A DNA stretch of 42,476 nucleotides, from positions 1-42,476 of the IMG/VR virus record IMGVR_UViG_3300024433_000015. The stretch is one strand, 5' to 3'. Below, one piece after another: positions 25,464 to 33,500 of the stretch; the first letter of the stretch is position 1; each line of letters starts with the position of its first letter. Source of the DNA: a virus. The position numbers were made by a program, and so were the translations under genes. The notes under the pieces were generated by a model, which worked only from the letters and a program-made list of their open reading frames with translations, was not told the DNA's origin and did no database searches.

Positions 25464-25508
25464 GTTTTGGTTGGAATAGGTCATGTTTTAGCTTTCTTTA
25501 ATAATGGT

Positions 25509-25535
25509 TCGTCCATAGCACTTTGTTTTGGACGA
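25509..25535 (+). other. Small inverted repeat downstream of the capsid gene
   Basis: TCGTCC (25509-25514) and GGACGA (25530-25535) can form a 6-bp stem with a 15-base loop in the 111-base gap after the capsid gene. No U-run follows, so it is not a standard terminator. It could slow transcription or protect the capsid message 3' end. Short enough to be chance. Confidence 0.3.
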
Positions 25536-25574
25536 GGGTGGGTTAGGGGCAATTTCACTATGGAGGTTTCTATT

Positions 25575-25982
25575 ATGATATTATTTGTATTAGTTGATGG
25601 GTTGACAACGGGAGGCAAGGTATATAAAAAAGGGGAACTTTTTAGACTTCCTCAAGAGAGACTTAATGAAGTAACGGGGCTTGGTGATGAACAATTAGCA
25701 CGAAAGCTGAAAAAGGTTTATGGAGAAGTTGTTTATCGTCGGGCTACTGAAGAAGAAATTATGTTGGCTCATAGTAAAAAGGAGATTAATGTTGTTGATA
25801 TATCTATGCAGGATAAAAGGGAACGGTTGGCTATTGCTACTCAATTAAGGAGTCAAGCACACAAAAAATTAAAAGCTGCTGAGATGTTAGAAGAGAGTTT
25901 TGAGGAAGAGGGGATGGATGAAGTCATAGAGAAAGTTGTTGAAAAAAAGGAAGAAGCCCCTACGGTAAAAAAGAAAAAATAA
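25575..25982 (+). CDS. Hypothetical head-module protein, 135 aa
   Basis: Not recognised. The start is ATG 25575, which has TGGAGG (25561-25566) 8 bases upstream; in-frame ATG 25467 and ATG 25560 lack such a site. The N-terminus (LFVLVDGLTTGGKVYKKGELFRLP) looks like a small beta barrel, followed by a helical, Lys/Glu-rich C-terminus ending in KKKK. Lying directly after the capsid gene, it may be a small head accessory protein. Confidence 0.6.
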   Translation: MILFVLVDGLTTGGKVYKKGELFRLPQERLNEVTGLGDEQLARKLKKVYGEVVYRRATEEEIMLAHSKKEINVVDISMQDKRERLAIATQLRSQAHKKLKAAEMLEESFEEEGMDEVIEKVVEKKEEAPTVKKKK

Positions 25983-26001
25983 TTTTTAAGGAACAACTTT
26001 A

Positions 26002-26547
26002 ATGGCTGATACAATTGCGACTATTACAGATATGCGGCATGCTGGAAATTTAGGAGGTAGGGTTTCTACAGATTCCCTTACTTTTTATCTTGATTTAACT
26101 TCTTATATCTTTCGAGAAATGATTAGTGATACTACTTATGATAAGGCTCGGAACGGACAGTTGGATGGTAATGATAATGATATGTTAAAAAAAGCTGAAG
26201 CTTTGTTGGCTGTTGGCTTTTCCTTGCCTGCTATCGCTACTCATATTGTTGAAACTGGTATGTTGAAGATTCAGACTGTTGGGAGTCGGGGAGGAGATTT
26301 AGAGGCTGTTTCATTTGCTAAGGAAGTAATGGAGCTTGCTGCTAATTTTCTTAATATGGCACAACATGTTATTCCTACGAAGTATGTTGTATCAGATTCA
26401 TACAAGAAGGTATGGTTTGAGGTTGTTCAGCGAGTGTTCCCTGCCTTAGATGAAATGCCTACGATTGCACAAATAGGTTCATACGCCGAGGGAGTTATCC
26501 AAAAAGAACGTGGTGATGAGGTATATGTAAAAGGTGAGATGGGGTAA
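26002..26547 (+). CDS. Head-tail connector (adaptor)-like protein
   Basis: A 181-residue mostly helical protein placed right after the capsid genes, where the portal-binding adaptor usually lies. It starts with a negatively charged N-terminus and has helices such as KKAEALLAVGFSLPAIATHI and FAKEVMELAANFLNMAQHVI, compatible with a gp6/gp15-type helical adaptor. No specific motif decides it. Spacing to the next gene is 5 bases. Confidence 0.5.
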   Translation: MADTIATITDMRHAGNLGGRVSTDSLTFYLDLTSYIFREMISDTTYDKARNGQLDGNDNDMLKKAEALLAVGFSLPAIATHIVETGMLKIQTVGSRGGDLEAVSFAKEVMELAANFLNMAQHVIPTKYVVSDSYKKVWFEVVQRVFPALDEMPTIAQIGSYAEGVIQKERGDEVYVKGEMG

Positions 26548-26552
26548 AGTGA

Positions 26553-27047
26553 ATGCCTATTTTTCGTTCTATTTCAAAGCCAGGAGCATTCCCTCCTCGT
26601 ATAGATAAGTCCATTGAGATGGGGTTATCTTTAATACAATTAAGTGCAACAAAAATTGCAGAATTTTCTGTCACAGCATTGAAAAGAATAACTCCTTCTC
26701 GTACAGGATTTATGCGGAGTAATGTGAGATATTGGGGGCTTCGTTTGGGGTCGAGGGGAGGTTTTTGTTTTCGATTAGGTTGGCGAAAAAAGGATTTTCT
26801 ATCACAAAAAGTATTTTATCCTCCTTATGTTGTTTATGGGACAGGGATTTATGGTGTGAAGAAAAGGAGGATATTTCCGAAACAGGCTCGACGGTTGGTC
26901 TGGGTACGTGAGGGTCGTTGGATTTCTGCTCGGTCTATTGCAGGACAGAAACCACAGAAATTGTTTGATAAAGTGGTTCCTAATATTCAACGATTTGTTC
27001 GAACAATCGTTCAGGATGCAATGGTTTCAGGATTTAAAAGGAGTTAA
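26553..27047 (+). CDS. HK97 gp10-like tail completion protein
   Basis: Shows the pattern of HK97 gp10-type proteins: TPSRTGFMRSNVR (TG-x-L-R-S), PPYVVYGTGIYG (the Y..VE.GT strand) and then AGQKPQKLFDKVVP near the end. The family joins neck and tail in siphoviruses. The protein is basic and 164 residues long, the usual size. It lies between the adaptor and tail terminator candidates. Confidence 0.65.
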   Translation: MPIFRSISKPGAFPPRIDKSIEMGLSLIQLSATKIAEFSVTALKRITPSRTGFMRSNVRYWGLRLGSRGGFCFRLGWRKKDFLSQKVFYPPYVVYGTGIYGVKKRRIFPKQARRLVWVREGRWISARSIAGQKPQKLFDKVVPNIQRFVRTIVQDAMVSGFKRS

Positions 27048-27050
27048 TGG

Positions 27051-27521
27051 GTGTTATTGCATAAGTTGGTATTAAAAGAAATTTTTGAAACAGAGATGGA
27101 AGAAGGGGGAGTTCTTTATCAAAAATGTGATAAAGTTCTTACAAGTTCAGTCCGTCCTTTGCCTAGTAATGAGGATATTTCTACTTTTATTATGATAGGG
27201 GATTTTATTGTTAGTGATGCGGCGGTTGGAGAATTAAAAGATAAATATATAGCAATGACCCAGGAAATTCTTTGTGGAGCTTTGTTGAGTAAATCAACAG
27301 CAGAAATGGAGGAAGATGCAGAGGATAAGAGCTATAAATTAGCTCAGTTGGTTCGAACAATTTTAAAAGGTAATTTGAAATTAATTAGTGTTTCTTACCC
27401 AGAGGGCATTGCTAAACGGACAAAGTTATTTGGGATTCCACTGGAATTTTTTGAATTTTTTGATGTTTCTTGTTGTGTGAGTACAATAAGTTTGATAATA
27501 TATATGCGGGAGGCAGATTAA
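27051..27521 (+). CDS. Hypothetical head-tail joining protein, 156 aa
   Basis: Not recognised. Starts at GTG 27051 with AAAAGGAG (27036-27043) upstream; the overlapping ATG at 27047 would stop after five codons. An N-terminal helix is followed by mixed sequence ending in beta-like CVSTISLIIYMREAD. Position between the gp10-like and terminator-like genes suggests a neck component. No motif. Confidence 0.55.
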   Translation: MLLHKLVLKEIFETEMEEGGVLYQKCDKVLTSSVRPLPSNEDISTFIMIGDFIVSDAAVGELKDKYIAMTQEILCGALLSKSTAEMEEDAEDKSYKLAQLVRTILKGNLKLISVSYPEGIAKRTKLFGIPLEFFEFFDVSCCVSTISLIIYMREAD

Positions 27522-27524
27522 AAA

Positions 27525-28019
27525 ATGGCAATATTCCCACGAGATGTATATATGGCTTTAAAATCTGAATTGGAGAGTTCATCAGATTTGAGTTATGTAG
27601 ATGTGGTGGTTATTCGGAAATATAATCGAGAAAATTTACCTGATTTTTCTCATCATTGTATCATAATTAATCCTTTATCTGTAAAAGCTGTTCCTTATCC
27701 TGCATCTCAAAGATGGATTGAGAATGAAATTGAGTTAATTCTTTTAGGTAAAAAACATTATACATCAGAAGATATTATTATAGCAGATGCTCCAGGAGAG
27801 TCCCCTCCTAATGTTGGGGTTCTTGCAATGTATGAAGATATATTCAATACTTTGTATGAAAATAATTTGGGGGGAGAAATAGAATTACTCCCTGGGTTGA
27901 TAGAGTTGGATAATCCTACTCGTTTTGATATATTAATTGATGAGGAAAGTGAACAATTTATTTTTGAGGCAAGGTTAAAGTATATGCCTCGTGGAAAGCG
28001 TTTTGTGGATTTGAAATAA
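27525..28019 (+). CDS. Tail terminator-like protein
   Basis: A 164-residue alpha/beta protein in the syntenic place of the tail terminator, two genes before the tail tube. An N-terminal helix (YMALKSELESS) is followed by strands (VDVVVIRKYN, HHCIIINPLS, EIELILLGKK) and by a closing strand EARLKYMPR, the plan of lambda gpU/minor tail U folds. The family caps the tail tube at the head-proximal end. Assigned by fold pattern and order. Confidence 0.5.
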   Translation: MAIFPRDVYMALKSELESSSDLSYVDVVVIRKYNRENLPDFSHHCIIINPLSVKAVPYPASQRWIENEIELILLGKKHYTSEDIIIADAPGESPPNVGVLAMYEDIFNTLYENNLGGEIELLPGLIELDNPTRFDILIDEESEQFIFEARLKYMPRGKRFVDLK

Positions 28020-28062
28020 TGGATATTGTCTGTATGAAAAAAGTTTATGAAGGAGGTATATT

Positions 28063-28302
28063 ATGGGAAGGATGATAAAAGTTCGATTGAAGGAAAGTGT
28101 GGGTAGGAGTTTAACATTAGCAACGCCCTCAGAATTAATCATTATAGAGCCAGGGGGTGTTTTGGATTCTGATGGATTTGAGATTGATGAAAAAACGTTT
28201 GAGAAGTATTTGAAATCTTATGTAGAGAGGGTGCCGAGAAAGGTGCTACAAGATAAAAGGAAGAAAAAAGGAGTGGATGATAATATTTTGATGGAGGATT
28301 AA
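28063..28302 (+). CDS. Small hypothetical tail-module protein, 79 aa
   Basis: Not recognised. A short beta-rich start (MIKVRLKESVGRSLTLA) is followed by a Lys/Arg-rich tail. GAAGGAGG is located 6-7 bases before the ATG and the next gene starts 1 base after the stop, so it is coupled to the tail tube gene. Confidence 0.6.
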   Translation: MGRMIKVRLKESVGRSLTLATPSELIIIEPGGVLDSDGFEIDEKTFEKYLKSYVERVPRKVLQDKRKKKGVDDNILMED

Positions 28303-28303
28303 A

Positions 28304-29359
28304 ATGTTACCTGGATATGATGCTGTAAGAATTGAGGAGATGCAATGGGCACTTTCTACGAAGAAACAATCAGATTATGATACTCCTGTTGCGGATGCAG
28401 ATTTGAACAAAGCCCATACTGTTAGAGAAGCTAATGTTGCTGAGGTTACAAAAGAGCTTCGTTCTGATAGAGAGACCTATGGTAAAGGACATGAGTTTAC
28501 TGAGCAGGTTTGGGAGGTTGCAAGGGATATTCGAATGAGTCGAAGTATGGATGGAAGCTCATTTATTTTAGGTTGGGCTCTTGCTTTTGCTATGGGTAAA
28601 GTTGTAACAACTCAACCTGATGCGGCAGGACATCCTAATACTAAATTACATACGATTACGTTTTTTGACCCTGATGTTGAGGGGTCAATTAATATGCCTG
28701 TTACTTCTATTGTTGAATCTATTTCTCCTGGTATAAAGCGGTTACTCTATTCTATGGCTGTTCCTTCTGTTACTATCACAGCAGAGGGTTTTGAGCATTT
28801 GAATACGGCAGTAGATTTAATTGGTAGTGGTAAAAGTGTTGCTTCGTCTCTTGATATGCCTGATTTAACTACTGTTTCATATCTTGCTTCTAATTATGCA
28901 ACAATTAAATTAGGAGATTCTGGAGAAGATATTAGTGCACGAGTTCGTAGTTGGTCTGTTGTAATTAATAATAATCCAAGAGAAGGTAGAGGATATTTTC
29001 CTTCAAGTGGTTTATATCGTGGGCGGTTAGAGATTGGTTCTCGTTCTATTGTTCCAGCTCTTGTTGTGGATATAAATGATACAGATGCAGATTTATTGGA
29101 TGATTTTCTTAATCAGACTGAGTTAGCTCTTGAGATTTATGCTGAAGGAGATTATACAAGTGGGGATACTTACAAACATTATCTTCGATTACGATTTCCT
29201 CGTTTGCTTTATCGTGCAGTTCCTCTTTCAGAGGCGGATGGTATTTGGAGTTATGCTGTTAGTTTTGATGAAGAGACTGTTATTTACAAGAGTGGGGATT
29301 CTCCTAATCCTTTAATTACTGTAGAAGTGCAGAATGAGACGGAAAGTTATCTAACTTAA
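28304..29359 (+). CDS. Major tail tube protein
   Basis: A 351-residue beta-rich protein in the tail tube position, just before the chaperone and tape measure genes. It has repeated strands (KLHTITFFDP, SVTITAEGFEHL, ARVRSWSVVINNNPREG, RLEIGSRSIVP), and the INNNPREG stretch with the following domain fits siphovirus tube subunits. It would polymerise in rings around the tape measure. No sheath gene is present, so a non-contractile tail is expected. Confidence 0.75.
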   Translation: MLPGYDAVRIEEMQWALSTKKQSDYDTPVADADLNKAHTVREANVAEVTKELRSDRETYGKGHEFTEQVWEVARDIRMSRSMDGSSFILGWALAFAMGKVVTTQPDAAGHPNTKLHTITFFDPDVEGSINMPVTSIVESISPGIKRLLYSMAVPSVTITAEGFEHLNTAVDLIGSGKSVASSLDMPDLTTVSYLASNYATIKLGDSGEDISARVRSWSVVINNNPREGRGYFPSSGLYRGRLEIGSRSIVPALVVDINDTDADLLDDFLNQTELALEIYAEGDYTSGDTYKHYLRLRFPRLLYRAVPLSEADGIWSYAVSFDEETVIYKSGDSPNPLITVEVQNETESYLT

Positions 29360-29399
29360 GTTTGAAAGTATTTATTTTTAAATATAGGAGGAGAGATTA

Positions 29400-30143
29400 A
29401 TGTATGATTTGTCTGCTAAAGAGTTGACTGCTAAAGTTATTGAGGTTAGAGGAGAAGAAAAACTGGAAGCTGTTCATGTTTTTAAAGCACCCATGACAGA
29501 AGATTGGTTTGGTTATCATCAGGGAAGTAGTCAGTTAGGTTTAAGTAAAGGTAAAGATGTATTTGAAACTTCTAATGTAGCTCAAGAGAAGGATGCTCAA
29601 TTTTGGTTTGATATGATTCTTAAAGTTGAGGGATATTCTATTAAAGGAACTGACATTATGGAATCAGTTGATTGGAAAGACCAAGTTCCTTTACCTCATA
29701 AGCTTGCTGCTGTAACTGCTTTAATGTTGTTTTGGCGAGAGGATGTTGATGAAAGTGGTCTTGTTACGGGTGGTGGTTTTGAATTGGATACGGAAGAAAT
29801 TGTGATGCGTTTTATTGCTTTACAGAATAGTAAACGACACACACTTGTATATTATTTTAGCAGTCCTGGACAAGATGACTATGTAAAACATAGTCGGATT
29901 TCAAGTAAAATGCAGTTTGCTCGGACTAAACAGAGAAATGTAAGTGCTATTCGAATTCCTACTGATATTCGTCCTTATGTTGGTCTTTTTGATAAGTTAA
30001 TCAAGAAAGTTGAAGGATATGAGTATGAAGGGAAAGATGTTATGGAGTTGGAAGATTGGCGAAATAAAGTTTCGGCTCTTCATAAAGCAGAAGCGGTTCG
30101 AGAGTTGTTTACTGCTACTCTTGAAGAAGAGGGAAACGAATAA
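29400..30143 (+). CDS. Tail assembly chaperone (G-like), internally duplicated
   Basis: A 247-residue protein between tail tube and tape measure, the place of lambda gpG. Residues about 31-109 and 157-237 are two diverged copies of one domain: KVEGYSIKGTDIMESVDW then HKLAAVTALM in the first, and KVEGYEYEGKDVMELEDW then HKAEAVRELF in the second. The gene ends in GAG GGA AAC GAA TAA, which contains a slippery heptamer GGGAAAC in the right phase for a -1 slip into the next frame. Chaperones of this kind coat the tape measure before tube assembly. AGGAGG lies about 9 bases upstream. Confidence 0.72.
   Translation: MYDLSAKELTAKVIEVRGEEKLEAVHVFKAPMTEDWFGYHQGSSQLGLSKGKDVFETSNVAQEKDAQFWFDMILKVEGYSIKGTDIMESVDWKDQVPLPHKLAAVTALMLFWREDVDESGLVTGGGFELDTEEIVMRFIALQNSKRHTLVYYFSSPGQDDYVKHSRISSKMQFARTKQRNVSAIRIPTDIRPYVGLFDKLIKKVEGYEYEGKDVMELEDWRNKVSALHKAEAVRELFTATLEEEGNE
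30131..30137 (+). promoter_or_regulatory. -1 ribosomal frameshift slippery heptamer (GGGAAAC)
   Basis: G GGA AAC in the zero frame, two codons before the TAA stop of the chaperone gene. A -1 slip re-pairs on GGG AAA and continues CGA ATA ACG GGT TTG GAC into the next reading frame. The motif nearly equals lambda's GGGAAAG in the G/GT pair, at the same genomic position. The fusion would be about 382 residues (246 codons plus 136). Confidence 0.75.
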
Positions 30144-30148
30144 CGGGT

Positions 30149-30547
30149 TTGGACAACTCTCTCCTACGTAAAACTGTAAAGGTTGTAATAGGAGAGAATT
30201 TAGGGAGGCAGTGGTGTCCAGGAGAGGAGAATTGTTCTAAATATGTGTCTGCTAGGGATAAAGAGACTGTCTGTAATAAGTGTCCTAGGAATCTTTCTAA
30301 GTCTTCATTAAGTCAGATTGAGGGAGTTCAGGCAGCTCTTCCTTGGTTGTCACATTTATTCTATTTGGATAGTCTTCGGAGGGTTGGAGCTGTTTTTCAT
30401 TTGAATGACTTGTCAAGGGAAGAATGGGATGGACTTATTTTGTTAGAGAATGTCCGAGCTGAGTTAGAACAAGAAATGTATGATAAAGAAAAAAGAAAAT
30501 CAGATTTAGGTACAGCAATGGCACGCCAATCTCAAGTGCGTAAATAG
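30149..30547 (+). CDS. Tail assembly chaperone frameshift extension (T-like), with Cys pairs
   Basis: The frame is open from 30125, upstream of the TTG at 30149. The TTG has no ribosome binding site at a useful distance (GAGGG is 15 bases away), so expression as the -1 frameshift tail of the preceding gene is more likely than independent initiation. The first 50 residues hold WCPGEENCSK and CNKCPRN, a possible four-Cys zinc site; the rest is helical and charged. In lambda the T domain binds the tail tube protein. It ends 36 bases before the tape measure gene. Confidence 0.7.
   Translation: MDNSLLRKTVKVVIGENLGRQWCPGEENCSKYVSARDKETVCNKCPRNLSKSSLSQIEGVQAALPWLSHLFYLDSLRRVGAVFHLNDLSREEWDGLILLENVRAELEQEMYDKEKRKSDLGTAMARQSQVRK
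30159..30196 (+). promoter_or_regulatory. Possible frameshift-stimulating stem-loop
   Basis: CTCTCCTA (30159-30166) and TAGGAGAG (30189-30196) form a perfect 8-bp stem with a 22-base loop, beginning 21 bases after the slippery heptamer. The distance is longer than the usual 5-9 bases, so the effect is uncertain; the arms could instead be coincidental. Confidence 0.4.
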
Positions 30548-30583
30548 TAGTGAGGTTATTATAATGATGTAGGTTCTATTATT

Positions 30584-33500
30584 ATGCCAGGCGATTATTC
30601 GCAGGATATAAACACAAATATTGGTATTGATACAGGGGGGGCAGTAACCTCTGTAAATAATCTGTCTTCTTCTTTAGGTCGTACAACAGAAAAAACTGCA
30701 AAAGCTGTCCAGGGCTTAGGTTATATGCATTTAGCCTTAGTCCGTATTGCTACGTATACTGCTATCTTTACAGCAGTTGGGGGTTTAGCAAAACTTTTTG
30801 GTGATTTAGCTACTTTGGAACTTCGTCTTGCTGAAGTTTCTACTTTAGTTGATTTGAGGAATAAGCAAGCGGCAGCTTCTTTTTATGAGGTTAGAGCGGC
30901 TCTTTTAAAGTTAGACCCTCGTTTAGGAAATGCTATTGACCTTACTAAGGGTCTATATGAGATTATGTCCGCAGGTGTTAGTGAACCTCAACAGGCTTTT
31001 AAATTGTTGGTTGTTTCTGCTAAATATGCTAAAGCTGGTTTAACAGATTTGGCTACTGCTGCTTCAAGTTTAACTGCTGTTATGAAAGCATATAGATTAC
31101 CCGCAGAGATGATGCGGGAAGTTTCAGATAGGTTGTTTGCATCAGTAATGGAGGGGAAATATCATGCAGATGAGTTGAATGAAGCCCTTGGAAAAATCAT
31201 TCCTACTGCTGCGGCAATGGGAGTTCCTATTGGTGAGATAGTTTCTATTTTGGCTATTTTGACTCAACGGGGTCTTGATGTTAAGGAAGCAGCTACGGGA
31301 TTAAATCGGGCAATGATTTCTTTCTTGAGACCCACAGAAGGGTCTATTAAAATGTTTAAACGGTTAGGTTGGGAGTGGGGACGAGATGCCTTTAGAGCAT
31401 TAGGACTTACGGGAACGTTGAAACGATTAGACCAGACGAGTCAGCGTTATAGTAATCTTCTCCCTCAAATTTTTAGGCGACAGCGGGCTTTGCGGGTAGG
31501 ATTTATTCTTAGTGGAAAGGCTTTAGAAGATGTAGAGAGGATGATGCAAAAGGGAAACAAGGCTACAGAAGAAGGGGGAGAGGTTAATCGGGCTTATATT
31601 AAAATTAATCGTACAGTAATTGGAGAGTTGAAAATATTACAAGCACAACTTCTTCAAACTACTAATAAATGGTTAAAGTTTTCAGAATCGGCTAGAATTG
31701 GAGTACAGGGGTTTCGTTATATAGCTACTGCTGCAATACAAGGGATTGAAGGATTTATTGGTTATGGAGTTGCGTTGGGAGTAATAAGGACACTTTTAAA
31801 GAAGACTGGAGTAACTTTTTTAAGCACACAAGCAACTATGCAAAAATATCAAATTGCTCAAGATAAATTAAAACATAGCTCAGAGGTTTATTATCGTCAT
31901 GCAAGGCTTCGGAATATGCAGATGGAGAGGAAGATTAAACTTATGGGGAGAATAAAGGGATATGTAATTGTGGGTGCTCTTGCTTATGTAGTAATAAAGA
32001 AGGCTTTGAATGAGTGGGAGAAATCCTCAGATAAAGCCATTGCTAGTTTGATAAAACAAGGACAAAAGACCAAAGAATTGCGGACACAGCTTGATTTTAC
32101 TTCTACAGCATATAGGATGGCTACTGGAGAGGCTTTAAATCTAGCAAAAAAAGGAATGGATGAAGGTATAAATGCAGCATTTGAGAAAACAATAAAAATT
32201 GCTGGAGAATTTAATAATAAATGGAGGTTCTCTACAAAATTAATAGAGGATATGGGTAGAGGGACGACCTTAACTGCTAAAGGTATGGAAGCCTTTCGTA
32301 AAGATATGCATAGTCTGTTTGAGGGTATTAAAACAGGTTCGGTTGATGTTAAAGAATTTAATGCACTTTTATTGTGGTTGTCTAAAGCTTGGGGACTTCA
32401 GACTGAAAGAATAAAAAAAGTTAAGCAGGAATTACAAGATTATGGGAGAATTTTTACTTCTATGGGTAATGATGCTGAGAAGTACTTTGACCTTTTGGCA
32501 CAGTTATTGAAAGGTATGGGAATTGACCTTAAGGGGGTGAAAAAGGATGCTTTAGAGTTGGCAGAAGGACATAAAAAGGCATTTGAGATTGCAGATAAAT
32601 CATATCGGGAAATGACTTTTGTGTTGAGGGATTTGCAGGATGCAGCAGGGGCGGCTGCTATGCACCCTCGTACTATAGCTGAACAGTTTCCTATGGATAA
32701 GATTAAAAGTATGTATGCGATTATAAAAAGGTTTACTGGAGACATATCGGATTTAGATGAACTTGTTATAATGCGTTTGAGAGAAATGGGAATTAATGTA
32801 GAAAAAATAATTGAGAAATTGAAAAAAGCTGAACCTGCAATGAGAGATACCTTTGATGTAAAACGTGTTTTAGAACATCAGGCTGCAATTGATGATTGGG
32901 CAAGAACTTTTGGAGCAAAGACGGAAGAGCTAGCTCCTACTTGGCAGAAGTTTAGTCAGATGATAGCGGGGGCGGTTATTGAGTGGAAAAAACGATTAGC
33001 TATAGGCATCGCAGATGTGGGTGCTTTTGTAGAAGAACATAGGCAGTATATAAAAATTATGAAGCTTAATTGGGATAGGTTTAAACATTTAGTTGCTCCT
33101 GTGTATAGAGAAATAGTTGAAGTGTGGCTTGCTGCTTTGTCCAAGGGAACAGATAAACATGCAAAACTTGTTGAAAAAGCAACAAAGGCATGGGAGACTG
33201 GTGCAAATGATATAATGAAAATTCAGACTAATATAGCTGAATTTGAGAATGAATTATTAGGTAGACGATATGAAAATATAGTGTTAAAAACTAAGGAAGA
33301 AAATGAATTATTGAGTCAGAAATTTGATAAACAATATAGTTTGATGGTTCAGGCTTATGGTTTGAGTTGGAAACTCGGTTTGGAATATTTAGCAAAGAAG
33401 GCTTTGTTATTAAAAAAAGAGGAGAAAGCAGAAGAAGTTTCTGTGTTTCGGAGATTAGATGTATATTTAAAGGCTAAAAAAGAGACACTTGACCATGATT

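Noticed and set aside
25467-25574. N-terminal extension of the 25575 gene
   Set aside because: No ribosome site and unconvincing sequence; TGGAGG is positioned for ATG 25575.
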